Assembly (NCBI GenBank): GCA_016703225.1
Contig: JADJCM010000001.1
Coordinates: 1,798,001 to 1,862,000 of the forward strand
DNA: 64,000 bases
Direction of reading: 5' to 3'
Source: Lysobacterales bacterium
GTDB taxonomy: Bacteria; Pseudomonadota; Gammaproteobacteria; Xanthomonadales; Ahniellaceae
This document shows, piece after piece, positions 41,786-50,102 of this stretch (positions within the stretch are counted from its first letter, which is position 1; each line of letters begins with the position of its first letter). The translations under genes were made by a program, and so were the position numbers. The notes beneath the pieces were generated by a model. That model ran no database searches, was not told the origin of the DNA, and was given only the letters and a program-made list of their open reading frames with translations.

Positions 41786-41812
41786 CCGTGCCTGCGGACC
41801 GCTCGACCAGGC

Positions 41813-41841
41813 TTGAAATGTCCGCTATAGAGGACTATATA
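41813..41841 (+). promoter_or_regulatory. hipBA promoter with internal operator
   Basis: TTGAAA (41813-41818), a 17-bp spacer and TATATA (41836-41841). The inverted repeat TATAG-N4-CTATA (41826-41839) and the overlapping GTCC-N8-GGAC lie in the spacer, a good place for autorepression by HipB. This resembles the logic, not the exact sequence, of E. coli hipBA operators. Confidence 0.6.
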
Positions 41842-41870
41842 CGCGACTAGAACGTCAATTGACCGGTATA

Positions 41871-42143
41871 ATGGACATGCAGCCCCATCCACTGATCAAC
41901 GCGCGTGATCTTGGCCGAGCCTTCAAGGCCGAGCGCCGGGCGCTCGGCAAGACGCAGCAGGACATCGCCGACAGCACCCACTATCGCCGCCAGACGATTG
42001 TCGACCTTGAGGCCGGCCGCAATGTCTCGGTGCATACCGTGTTCGCGGCGTTGGCCGCACTGGGGAAGGGGCTCGCGATCGTCGACACGCGGCTGGATCT
42101 CGACCAGCTGCAGCGCATGTTCGGGGCCGTCGATGAAGATTAA
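41871..42143 (+). CDS. hipB: HipB-like antitoxin (XRE helix-turn-helix)
   Basis: A protein of 90 residues from the ATG at 41871; 41877 is also possible and neither has a ribosome site. The HTH_3 domain reads LGRAFKAERRALGKTQQDIADSTHYRRQTIVDLEAGRNVSVHTVFAALAALG. The C-terminal tail (LDQLQRMFGAVDED) is where HipB proteins often carry destabilising residues. It should bind and neutralise HipA and repress the operon. It overlaps hipA by 11 bases. Confidence 0.88.
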   Translation: MDMQPHPLINARDLGRAFKAERRALGKTQQDIADSTHYRRQTIVDLEAGRNVSVHTVFAALAALGKGLAIVDTRLDLDQLQRMFGAVDED

Positions 42144-43347
42144 GCAGCTCGATGTCCACGTGCCAGGCGCCGTGGCCGGACAACTGCAGCGTGAGTCGCA
42201 GTATGTCTTCAACTACAGCACGACGAACCGTGCGCACGAGGTGTCGTTGACGATGCCGATCCGCGCCCGGAGTTACGCCGGCAATCCACTGATGCCCGTG
42301 TTTGCGATGAATCTGCCCGAGGGCTATCTCTACGACCGAATCGTGCGCCGGATGGCCAAGCACGAACCGATCAACGAGATGCGCCTGCTCGCCATCACCG
42401 GGCAGCAACAGATCGGGCGATTGCGCTTCACCCAGTCCGGCGAGCCGCCTGCGGCGGAGCGTCCGCGCGTCGGGCTCGACACCTTGCTGCGCGAGACCGC
42501 AACGCAGCAGTTGTTCGAGTTCCTCGCCGAGACCTACTTCGATGCCGGGATCTCGGGCGTGCAACCCAAGGTGATGATGCCGGACGCCGACCAGTTCCCT
42601 GCCGACAGCGGCAGCAGGGTGACCCTGGTGCACTCGGACCTGATCGTGAAGTCCTCTGGCGCCGACTACCCGGCGCTGACGCAAAATGAATATCTGTGCA
42701 TGGATGCAGCCCGACGTGCCGGCATCCTGGTACCCGAGTTCTGGCTCTCCGACGACGGCGGCCTGTTCGTCATGCGCCGGTTTGACCTGGCGCCCGGGCG
42801 TCGTGGATTCGAGGACATGTCGGTGCTGATGGGGAAGCCGCGCGATCCTCAGGGGAACTACAAGTACACCGGAAGCTACGAGGATGTGGCGCGCACGATC
42901 GGAGCCTACAGCGGCGCCAACACGGTAGCGAATCTGCACGCCTTCTTCGAGTACCTGGTGCTTTCGGTCATGGTGCGCAACGGCGACGCGCATCTGAAGA
43001 ACTTCGGATTGCAGTACGACCATCCGAACAGCCCGCTATGCGTATTGTCGCCGCTGTATGACGTGGTCACGACGACGATTTACCCCTACGTCAACCCGCA
43101 AACCCAGCAGCACGTCGTGGACCGCACGATGGCCTTGAAGCTGTTTTCCGGTGCCGGCGACAGGCGCTTTCCCACGCATGCCGAACTCATGCGTTTCGGT
43201 CGCGAGGTGTGCCATACGCGACGGCCGGAGGTCGTGATTGAGCGTATCGCCGCGGCGATGGGCGAGGCGTTGCGTGAGAACCGCGGTCGCTTCACCAGCG
43301 CGCAGGCGCAATTGCTCGAGACGGAATGGGAAAGCGGCAGGCACTGA
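42133..43347 (+). CDS. hipA: HipA-type serine/threonine kinase toxin
   Basis: A protein of 404 residues. It has the HipA N-subdomain (VFAMNLPEGYLYDRI), the glycine-rich loop with a Ser in SGVQPKVMM (about residue 142, the position that is autophosphorylated in E. coli HipA), the catalytic segment MVRNGDAHLKNFGL and the metal-binding LSPLYDVVTT. HipA kinases phosphorylate aminoacyl-tRNA synthetases and cause dormancy. All key residues appear intact. It is expressed with hipB, and an 11-bp stem follows its stop. Confidence 0.92.
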   Translation: MKIKQLDVHVPGAVAGQLQRESQYVFNYSTTNRAHEVSLTMPIRARSYAGNPLMPVFAMNLPEGYLYDRIVRRMAKHEPINEMRLLAITGQQQIGRLRFTQSGEPPAAERPRVGLDTLLRETATQQLFEFLAETYFDAGISGVQPKVMMPDADQFPADSGSRVTLVHSDLIVKSSGADYPALTQNEYLCMDAARRAGILVPEFWLSDDGGLFVMRRFDLAPGRRGFEDMSVLMGKPRDPQGNYKYTGSYEDVARTIGAYSGANTVANLHAFFEYLVLSVMVRNGDAHLKNFGLQYDHPNSPLCVLSPLYDVVTTTIYPYVNPQTQQHVVDRTMALKLFSGAGDRRFPTHAELMRFGREVCHTRRPEVVIERIAAAMGEALRENRGRFTSAQAQLLETEWESGRH

Positions 43348-43357
43348 GCTCGTGTTC

Positions 43358-43384
43358 ACGGCACCCGCTGCGCGCGGGTGCCGT
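43358..43384. terminator. Bidirectional terminator-like hairpin after hipA
   Basis: ACGGCACCCGC and GCGGGTGCCGT form a perfect 11-bp stem with a 5-base loop between the convergent hipA and DUF2884-like genes. U runs are weak on both strands. Confidence 0.55.
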
Positions 43385-43411
43385 ACTTCAGGCGCCGCCG
43401 TCGCGGCGCGC

Positions 43412-44182
43412 TTACAGCAGGTCGAGGCGGATGCCGCTGGCGATCTCGACCTCGAAGCCGGCATTGATCTCGGCCAGCGCCTGCACCCGCGGGCACAGCT
43501 CCTTGGCGCGGGCTTCGAGTTGCTTGGCGGCGCCCTCGACCTTGTCCTCGATGCTGCGCTCCAGGCGCTTGGCCTTGGCTTCGATCTCCTTGCCGCGCGA
43601 CTCGTCACCGCTCAGTGCCATGGCGATGGCGTCACCGGCGACATTGGCGGCGATCGAGGCCACCAGTTCCTTGACCAGCGGCTCGACCACGTGGTCGACC
43701 ACGCGCTTGATCTCGGCATCGGTCGGGCGGCCGTGCGAGAGGTCGTCGCGCACCGCCTTCTGCATTTCCGCGCCGATGCGGTCGATGCGCCGGTTGAACT
43801 CGGCGGCACGCTCGGCGTCCTCCTCGAACGCCGCGTTCACTTCGCGGATTGCGGTCAGGCCGATGCCGATACCGTCCTGGGCGATGCCGATGGCCTCTTC
43901 GCGGATGGCCAGCACCTCGTCTTCGAAGCGGGCGATGCGGACGCGGTCGGCGGCGTTGACCGCGAGTTCGCGGCCATCGACGAACAGGCGCCCGGCGTCC
44001 AGGCGGATGCTGGCGCCCTTGCCCGAATCCGGCGCGAAGCTCAGGCCGTCGGCGCTGATGCGCAGGTCGTAGTCGCTGCGCAGATCGACATCGCAATCAT
44101 GGTGAAAGTGGCCCGCCTGGGCCGCGCCCAGCGGCAGCAGGCTGGCGGTGGCGAGAGCAAGCACGGTCAGGCAGTGGTTCAC
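43412..44182 (-). CDS. DUF2884 (YggN-like) periplasmic protein
   Basis: A protein of 256 residues that starts with GTG; AAGGAGA six to seven bases upstream decides this. A signal peptide ends at about residue 23 (LLPLGAAQAGHFHH). The mature protein is highly charged and helical with long Glu/Arg/Lys-rich stretches, including AIREVNAAFEEDAERAAEFNRRIDRIGAEM and a likely coiled coil near the end. This composition and an early HHDCDVDLRSDYDLRI segment match the DUF2884 family, whose role is unknown. It lies 113 bp beyond the membrane protein gene that follows gspE. Confidence 0.75.
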   Translation of the reverse strand: MNHCLTVLALATASLLPLGAAQAGHFHHDCDVDLRSDYDLRISADGLSFAPDSGKGASIRLDAGRLFVDGRELAVNAADRVRIARFEDEVLAIREEAIGIAQDGIGIGLTAIREVNAAFEEDAERAAEFNRRIDRIGAEMQKAVRDDLSHGRPTDAEIKRVVDHVVEPLVKELVASIAANVAGDAIAMALSGDESRGKEIEAKAKRLERSIEDKVEGAAKQLEARAKELCPRVQALAEINAGFEVEIASGIRLDLL

Positions 44183-44295
44183 GACAGTTCTCCTTGGTTC
44201 GCACCCGGGACGGGTGGGCGTGGGCGAACTGTACTGGTGAACTAGGTGTAATGGAACACCATTACACCATGACTGATGATCTAGCCCATCCCGGA

Positions 44296-44856
44296 TCAGG
44301 AGCCGTCGACCTGCACCCGGAACTCGGCGCAGACCGCCGGCCGCGCCAGTTTCCAGGCCGACCAGGCCAGCGCGAGCGCAAACAGCAGGGTGAGGCCGGC
44401 CCCGGTCAGCTGGGTCGACCAGTAGAACGAATCCAGCCCATCGCGCGCGAACCAGGGCAGGTCGGCGCGCATGGCTGCGAACCAGTGGTCCATCTCCCGC
44501 CACTGCCAGGGCACGGCGGCGAAATGCAGCAACGCCAGCAGCGCGCAGATCCAGACGCTGGCCCGCCGCGCCCATTCCAGGCGCCGGTTCAGCGCCACGC
44601 CGAGCGGGATCGCAGCCAGGCTGGCGACGAACACCACCGCGGCAAGCAGTCCGACGTGCCGAAGCAGCCATTGCAGGGCCGGGGGCAGCAGCGTGAACAG
44701 CGGCACCGCGGCAAATGGGTCCGCTTCGCCGGTGGCAGCGAGCAGCAAGACGAGCACGCCCAGCAACAGCGCCAACAGCACGCCGAGGATGCCGAGCACG
44801 ATCAGCGACCACGCCGTCACCGAGACGAACAACGAACGCGGCGCCGGCAGCGACAT
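44296..44856 (-). CDS. Four-helix membrane protein of unknown function
   Basis: A protein of 186 residues. Hydrophobic segments are at about residues 10-42, 50-85, 98-115 and 148-168. The sequence between helices 3 and 4 (WQWREMDHWFAAMRADLPWF) is aromatic-rich and probably periplasmic. The ATG follows the gspE stop by two bases, so it belongs to the same transcript. The usual next gene, gspF, is absent at this position; this protein is much shorter and shows no GspF motifs. Confidence 0.65.
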   Translation of the reverse strand: MSLPAPRSLFVSVTAWSLIVLGILGVLLALLLGVLVLLLAATGEADPFAAVPLFTLLPPALQWLLRHVGLLAAVVFVASLAAIPLGVALNRRLEWARRASVWICALLALLHFAAVPWQWREMDHWFAAMRADLPWFARDGLDSFYWSTQLTGAGLTLLFALALAWSAWKLARPAVCAEFRVQVDGS

Positions 44857-44858
44857 GC

Positions 44859-46337
44859 TCAGTCCTCGCGGGTGACGCGCAGCACTTCCTCGACCGAAGT
44901 GACGCCGGCGACGCACTTGGCCCAACCGTCCGCAGACATCGACGGCGTGCGCTTGCGGGCATCGGCGTCGAGCGCGGCTTCAGATGCGCCCTCGTGGATC
45001 AGTTTGCGCATCGCGTCGTCAACCAGAACCAGTTCGTACACGCCGGTACGGCCCTTGTAGCCGGGAAACTTGCCGGGCAGGCCGGAGCGCGGGCGATACA
45101 GCGTTACCCGTTCGTGCGCGGGGCGGCCGAATGCGGCGAGTTCGCTCGGCGTGGCGGCATAGGCCTCGCGCGTGTCCGGGTCGAGCACGCGCACCAGGCG
45201 CTGCGCGAGCACGCCGATCATCGAGCTCGACAGCAGGAACGGTTCGATGCCCATATCGTGCAGGCGCGTGACCGCGCCGACCGCGGAATTGGTGTGCAGG
45301 GTCGACAGCACCAGATGCCCGGTCAACGAAGCCTGCACCGCGATCTGCGCGGTTTCGAGGTCGCGGATTTCGCCGACCATCACCACGTCCGGGTCCTGAC
45401 GCAGGATGGCGCGCAGGCCGCGCGCGAAACTCATGTCGACCTTGGTGTTGACCTGCGTCTGGCCGATGCCGTCGAGGTAATACTCGATCGGGTCCTCGAC
45501 GGTGAGGATGTTGCGCGTTGCGTCGTTGAGCTTGCTCAGCGCCGCGTACAGCGTGGTGGTCTTGCCGGAACCGGTCGGGCCGGTGACCAGCAGGATGCCG
45601 TGCGGGCGCGCGATCAGGTCATGCACCTGGCCCAGCATCTCCGGCTGCATGCCGAGCTTCTCGAGATCGAGGCGACCGGCTTGCTTGTCGAGCAGACGCA
45701 GCACCACGCGTTCGCCATAGCCGGCGGGAATGGTCGAGACGCGCACATCGACCGGTCGCCCGGCGACGCGCAGCGCGATGCGTCCGTCCTGCGGCAGGCG
45801 CTTCTCGGCGATGTCGAGCTTGGCCATGACCTTGATGCGCGACACGATCGGCGCCGCTGCCGCGCGTTGCGGCGCCAGCACTTCGCGCAACTGGCCGTCG
45901 ACGCGAAAGCGCACGACCAGGCGGTTCTCGAACGGCTCGATGTGGATGTCGGAGGCGTTCTCCTTGACCGCCTGGGTCAGCAATGCGTTGATCAGGCGGA
46001 TGACGATGGCGTCATCGTCGCTCTCCATCAGGTCCTCAGGTTCAGGCAGCTCCTCGGCCAGCGAACCCAGGTCAACGCGACCGTCCATGTCCGCGACCAT
46101 CTGCCGCGCATCGTCGCCACCCTGCTCGTACAGGTCCCGCAGCAGGCGTTCGAACGCGACCGCGTCCATCTCCTGCAGCGTGATCGGCGCATCGCAATAA
46201 CGCCGCATCTCGGCCAATGCCTCGACGCGCACGTCGGGCCGATGCGCGATCACCGCCGCATCCTCGCGCCATTCCAGCAAGGTCGCGCCATGCCGCTTCG
46301 CGAAGGCGTAGGGTGGGCGTGGTGGAGAGGGCTTCAC
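44859..46337 (-). CDS. gspE: Type II secretion ATPase GspE lacking the tetracysteine zinc motif
   Basis: A protein of 492 residues that starts with GTG; a GGGAG ribosome site lies inside the last codons of vapC. The N1 segment PYAFAKRHGATLLEW is typical of GspE. The ATPase core has Walker A GPTGSGKTTT, Asp box ILTVEDPIEYYLDGIGQTQVN, Walker B ILRQDPDVVMVGEIRD and the His box LSTLHTNSAVGAV. It powers pseudopilus assembly at the inner membrane. The CxxC...CxxC zinc module usual for GspE is gone: the region reads RVLDPDTREAY...SGLPGKFPGYKGRTGVYELV with no Cys at those positions. Confidence 0.9.
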   Translation of the reverse strand: MKPSPPRPPYAFAKRHGATLLEWREDAAVIAHRPDVRVEALAEMRRYCDAPITLQEMDAVAFERLLRDLYEQGGDDARQMVADMDGRVDLGSLAEELPEPEDLMESDDDAIVIRLINALLTQAVKENASDIHIEPFENRLVVRFRVDGQLREVLAPQRAAAAPIVSRIKVMAKLDIAEKRLPQDGRIALRVAGRPVDVRVSTIPAGYGERVVLRLLDKQAGRLDLEKLGMQPEMLGQVHDLIARPHGILLVTGPTGSGKTTTLYAALSKLNDATRNILTVEDPIEYYLDGIGQTQVNTKVDMSFARGLRAILRQDPDVVMVGEIRDLETAQIAVQASLTGHLVLSTLHTNSAVGAVTRLHDMGIEPFLLSSSMIGVLAQRLVRVLDPDTREAYAATPSELAAFGRPAHERVTLYRPRSGLPGKFPGYKGRTGVYELVLVDDAMRKLIHEGASEAALDADARKRTPSMSADGWAKCVAGVTSVEEVLRVTRED

Positions 46338-46338
46338 C

Positions 46339-46752
46339 TCAATTGCTCCCGGTGGCGAGCCAGTTTTCGACCTTCAAGCCTGGGTAGCGCGAGAAGTCGC
46401 GTTCGTTGTTCGTGACCAGAACCACGTCGAGCGCGATCGCATGCGCGGCGATGAGCTTGTCCAATTGATCTTTCCTGCTGTCGCGCGTGGCTGCGCGGAT
46501 CGGTCCGTAGGCGATGCCGGCCGCGCCGTCGAATGTGGCGACCGGAATCTTCTCGATGAGACGCGCCAGCTGCATTCGATCCGAATCCGGCTGAGTGGAA
46601 ACCGCGACCCCGTATTCCAGTTCCGCGAAGGTGATCGCCGACATGAGCACGTCGCCGACGTTGCAGCGCGCGAACCGCTGCGCCACCTGTACCGGCTGAC
46701 GTCGCATCAGGTAGATGCACATGTTGGTGTCGAACATGTAGCGCGAATTCAC
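46339..46752 (-). CDS. vapC: VapC-type PIN-domain ribonuclease toxin
   Basis: A protein of 137 residues. The PIN domain acidic residues are seen in YMFDTNMCIYLM (Asp8), SAITFAELEYGV (Glu) and the C-terminal VTNNERDFSRYPGLKVENW. The start is GTG, overlapping the vapB stop in a GTGA junction. VapC toxins cut tRNA or rRNA. All expected acidic positions are present, so it is probably active. It ends one base before the gspE start. Confidence 0.88.
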   Translation of the reverse strand: MNSRYMFDTNMCIYLMRRQPVQVAQRFARCNVGDVLMSAITFAELEYGVAVSTQPDSDRMQLARLIEKIPVATFDGAAGIAYGPIRAATRDSRKDQLDKLIAAHAIALDVVLVTNNERDFSRYPGLKVENWLATGSN

Positions 46753-46985
46753 AGCGGATCGCGCTCAGCTTGCTCCTGATCGCCGCGGCCCGCGGCCAGG
46801 AAAGCAGGCGAGAACTTGGCGAAGATGTCGAGGACCCCGGCCAGAGAACGCCGCGCGGGGCGAATCCTCAACTCGTTGCCGACGCGCTCGATCTCCAGTT
46901 CCACATCCGTGCGCTCAAAGGCCAGCTCTGCCGGAATGCGCACGGCCTGCGAATTGCCGTTCCTGAATACCCGTGTCGTCTGCAT
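46749..46985 (-). CDS. vapB: VapB-type antitoxin (AbrB/SpoVT fold)
   Basis: A protein of 78 residues. The AbrB-like swapped-hairpin segment is TTRVFRNGNSQAVRIPAELAFERTDVELEIERVGNELRIRPA. The C-terminal ~25 residues (FAKFSPAFLAAGRGDQEQAERDPL) should wrap the VapC toxin. GGAG lies eight to nine bases before the ATG. Coupled to vapC by a 4-base overlap. It probably autoregulates through the palindrome at 47045-47066. Confidence 0.88.
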   Translation of the reverse strand: MQTTRVFRNGNSQAVRIPAELAFERTDVELEIERVGNELRIRPARRSLAGVLDIFAKFSPAFLAAGRGDQEQAERDPL

Positions 46986-47044
46986 GACGGTCTCCTCGCC
47001 CTGTGGGCGACTGCTGGCGCAACTCTAGCCGCGCGACCGACCAG

Positions 47045-47066
47045 CGTAAACACATCCGTGTGTACG
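47045..47066. promoter_or_regulatory. Palindromic operator-like site upstream of vapBC
   Basis: CGTAAACACATCCGTGTGTACG is an imperfect palindrome (CGTA.ACAC..|..GTGT.TACG), 60 bp upstream of the vapB ATG and 25 bp after the gspD stop. Such sites are usual targets of VapBC complexes. Confidence 0.5.
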
Positions 47067-47090
47067 TTTGCCGCCGCGGTTCACGGCGGG

Positions 47091-49028
47091 CTATTCCTCC
47101 AGCGCCGAAGTCGGTGCGACCTGCAGCAACGGCTGGTCGCGTTCGGGCGTGGTGTTGCCGGGCAGGGCGTTGACGCGCAGTTGTTCGGCGCGCAGGAAGT
47201 TGTATTTCTCCTGCGAGATGATCGCTTCCTGGTTGGCGTCGCGCAGGATGCGCGGGCGCAGGAAGATCATCAGGTTGCGCCTGACCATGTTGGTCTTGCG
47301 ATACTTGAACAGATTGCCGAGCAGCGGGATGTCGCCGAGCGCCGGCACTTTGGAGATGCTTTCGCTGGTCTCGTGCGTGGTCAGGCCGCCGAGCACGAGC
47401 ATGCCGCCGTCCTTGACCAGCACCGAGGTGCTGATCTCGCGGTTGTTGGTGATCAGGTCGGAAGCGCCGTCGACCGAGGGTGCCAGCGAGGACACGACCT
47501 GGCTCAGATCGAGCATCACCTCGTCGCCCTCGTTGATATGCGGTGTGACCTTGAGCGTGATGCCGACATCCTTGCGCTCGATGGTCTGGAACGGATTGGT
47601 CGGCTGGCTGCTGCCACCGGTCGTGCTGCTGTTGGTGTACTGCCCGGTCAGGAACGGCACTTCCTGGCCAACCTTGATCGTCGCTTCCTTGTTGTCGAGG
47701 GTGACGATGCTGGGCTCGCTCAGAATGTTGGTGCGGCTGTCGCCGCGCAGCAGCTTCGCCAGCGCGCCGATCTCGTACACCGTTGTCGCGCCGTCACCCT
47801 CGCCAATCGTGGTGGTGCCGGTGATGTAGCCCAGATTCAAGCCGGCACCGAGCGCACCCAGCGGGTTGCGGAGCGCATCGACGATGCCAGCGTTGCCCGT
47901 GGTCGGAAAGTTGGTGCCGCCGATCAATCCTTCCTGGCTCAGGCCATCGGTGGCCTGCCACTGGATGCCGATCTCGCGCGCGGTCTCGTCGCTGACCTCG
48001 GCGATCATCGCCTCGATCAGCACCTGGGCGCGGCGCACGTCGAGGTTGCGGATCACGCCCTGCAGCGAACGGAACACCGCCGGTGCGGCGGTGATGATCA
48101 GCGCATTGGTGTCCTGGTGCGACTGGATCGTGGCCACCCGCGACGCGTCCTTGGCGGTGCTGCCACCGGTGAGCGTGGCGGCGACGCTGTCGAGCACGGG
48201 CACCAGCAGTTCGGCATTGGCATAGCGCAGGTACACCACTTGCGTGCTTTCACCGGCATCGAGCGGCGTGTCCAGATGCGTGATCATGGCGCGCGCCTTG
48301 AGCCGGGCGCCGCTGTCGCCGGAGAGCAGGATCGAGTTGGTGCGTGCGTCCGCCACCACCATCGCCGGCTTGCTGCCGTTGCTCTCGCTGCCGCCGAGCT
48401 TGTTCAGGGTCGAGGCCACTTCCTGGGCATTGGCGTGCTGCAACGGGATGGCCTCGACGCTGCTGTCGCTGGCGGTGTCGATGCGGCCGATGATGTTCTC
48501 GATGCGCGCGACATTGCCGGCGCGATCGGTGACGATGATGGCGTTGCCCGAGGGGCTGGCGACGATCTGGCCGCTCTGCGGGATCAGCGGACGCAGCACC
48601 GTCAGCAGCGCGTTCGGCGACACGTACTTGAGCGGGATCACGCGCGTGGTCAGCGAGTCCGGGCCGCGTACCGGAGAACTGGCGGCGCCGTCCTGCACCG
48701 CGATCGCTTCCGGCAGCACCTTGACCACGTCGCCCGCCGGCACCAGCGCGTAGCCATGCACGCGCAGCACCGACTCGAACACGCGATACACCTCGTCCTT
48801 GTCCATCGGCTGGGTCGAGATGATGTTGACTTTGCCCTCGACGCGCGGATCGACGATGAAGTTGGTGCCGGTGATCTCGCTGACGGTGCTGATGAAGGTG
48901 CGCACGTCGGCGTCCTTCAGGTTCAGCGTGTGCTTGCCATTCAGCAGCGGCGCGCCGGGCGCTTCCTGGGCGGCAAGCGGCGCGGCGATGGCGAGGGCGA
49001 TCAGCAGGGCCAGCGGGCGTGGGCTCAT
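47091..49028 (-). CDS. gspD: Type II secretion outer-membrane secretin GspD
   Basis: A protein of 645 residues with signal peptide (about residues 1-20, ending PLAAQE). It has the N0 domain (HTLNLKDADVRTFISTVSEITGTNFIVDP), three N-type repeats (for example TRVIPLKYVSPNALLTVLRPLI and VEAIPLQHANAQEVASTLNKLGG) and the secretin barrel (VLIEAMIAEVSDETAREIGIQW, VPFLTGQYTN, LVLGGLTTHETSESISKVPALGDIPLLGNLFK, RRNLMIFLRPRIL). It forms the outer-membrane pore. It follows gspC by 17 bases; the next gene downstream is vapB rather than gspE. Confidence 0.95.
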   Translation of the reverse strand: MSPRPLALLIALAIAAPLAAQEAPGAPLLNGKHTLNLKDADVRTFISTVSEITGTNFIVDPRVEGKVNIISTQPMDKDEVYRVFESVLRVHGYALVPAGDVVKVLPEAIAVQDGAASSPVRGPDSLTTRVIPLKYVSPNALLTVLRPLIPQSGQIVASPSGNAIIVTDRAGNVARIENIIGRIDTASDSSVEAIPLQHANAQEVASTLNKLGGSESNGSKPAMVVADARTNSILLSGDSGARLKARAMITHLDTPLDAGESTQVVYLRYANAELLVPVLDSVAATLTGGSTAKDASRVATIQSHQDTNALIITAAPAVFRSLQGVIRNLDVRRAQVLIEAMIAEVSDETAREIGIQWQATDGLSQEGLIGGTNFPTTGNAGIVDALRNPLGALGAGLNLGYITGTTTIGEGDGATTVYEIGALAKLLRGDSRTNILSEPSIVTLDNKEATIKVGQEVPFLTGQYTNSSTTGGSSQPTNPFQTIERKDVGITLKVTPHINEGDEVMLDLSQVVSSLAPSVDGASDLITNNREISTSVLVKDGGMLVLGGLTTHETSESISKVPALGDIPLLGNLFKYRKTNMVRRNLMIFLRPRILRDANQEAIISQEKYNFLRAEQLRVNALPGNTTPERDQPLLQVAPTSALEE

Positions 49029-49045
49029 GAATACTCCGGTCGGGA

Positions 49046-49987
49046 TCAGCGGGGAATGTCGACGGTCAGGGTTTGCGGTTTGCCATTGCGGCGCACGGTC
49101 ACTTCGATGCGTGCCGCGGTGGACAGCGCCGAGATCGCCGGGCCGATGCGCGAAGGATCGGTGACCGAGACGCCATTGACTGCGGTGACGATGTCCTCGG
49201 GCTGCAGGCCGAGCTGGTTCAGCGCCGCCGCATGCTGGCCGCCATTGAGGCGCACACCAACGAACTTGCCGTCTTCCATCACCGGCATTGGCGTGATCTG
49301 GTTGGCGAGCTCGGCGGGATCAACGCCGAGTTGCTGCTTGACCTTGTCCATGTCGACACCGACCAGCGGCAGGTTCTGCGCGCTGACCTGACCGAACAGG
49401 TTGCGGTCGATCGCGGCGCCGCCTTTCGCCGGCGGCTGCAGCGGTGTCGCGGCGAAGGGCGTGATCGCCACCGGCGCGGCGGGTGCATTCGCTGCCGCCG
49501 GCTTGGCGGCATCGTTGCCGCGCAGCTTCAGCACTTCGATGCGGCCTCCGCGCGACAGAGCGACGCGGTCGGCGTAGACCGCATCGAGGGTGACACCCGG
49601 CGCGACTTCCTGGCCAACGTTGAACCCGCGCTCGCCGCTGGCATCGACGATGAAGGCACGCCCGCGCTTGGGGTCCGGGCCGGCGAGCACGCCGCGCAGG
49701 TCGATCGGCAAGCTGGTTTCCGGCGCACTGGCCAAGTCACGCTGGTCGGGCGCGAGCAGTGCGGCGCCGAACAGATGCCAGCGCGCCAGTGAGGGTGCCG
49801 GCGCGGACAATGTTGCCGGCGCCGCCGACGCTGGCCCGGCGCTTGGCAGCGGCGCATTCCAGTCCAGCGTCAACCACAGGAAGCGCGTCAACAACCACAC
49901 CAGCAACGCGGCCAGCAGGGCGTTGACCACGGCGGCGATCGGCTTGGACCAGGGATGGCGGGCGTAGGACGCGAGGGTGGCGGACAT
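49046..49987 (-). CDS. gspC: Type II secretion protein GspC
   Basis: A protein of 313 residues. One membrane helix near the N-terminus (PIAAVVNALLAALLVWLLTRFLWL, about residues 16-39), then the periplasmic HR domain (WHLFGAALLAPDQ, PIDLRGVLAGPDPKRGRAFI, GVTLDAVYADRVALSRGGRIEVL) and a C-terminal PDZ-like domain (GVRLNGGQHAAALNQLGLQPEDIVTAVNGVSVTDPSR). It links the secretin to the inner-membrane platform. No ribosome site is evident. First gene of the gspC-gspD operon, divergent from the second kinase gene with 115 bp between. Confidence 0.9.
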   Translation of the reverse strand: MSATLASYARHPWSKPIAAVVNALLAALLVWLLTRFLWLTLDWNAPLPSAGPASAAPATLSAPAPSLARWHLFGAALLAPDQRDLASAPETSLPIDLRGVLAGPDPKRGRAFIVDASGERGFNVGQEVAPGVTLDAVYADRVALSRGGRIEVLKLRGNDAAKPAAANAPAAPVAITPFAATPLQPPAKGGAAIDRNLFGQVSAQNLPLVGVDMDKVKQQLGVDPAELANQITPMPVMEDGKFVGVRLNGGQHAAALNQLGLQPEDIVTAVNGVSVTDPSRIGPAISALSTAARIEVTVRRNGKPQTLTVDIPR

Positions 49988-50102
49988 GGCAGATCGCAAA
50001 CGATGCGCAAGCGTAGCAGTGACGCGCGCTGGCCGGAAAAGTTCACGGCAAAGTCGCGGTGCGCGGCGCTTGTGAATACCATCGGGCACGGAGAGCCTGC
50101 GC

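Noticed and set aside
41867..41872. TATAAT overlapping the hipB start codon, suggesting a leaderless hipB
   Set aside because: No -35 fits it, and the start codons would lie before its transcription start. TTGAAA-N17-TATATA just upstream is a better promoter with the operator in its spacer.
44296..44856. gspF after gspE
   Set aside because: The protein is far too short (186 residues), has four helices and shows no GspF motif.
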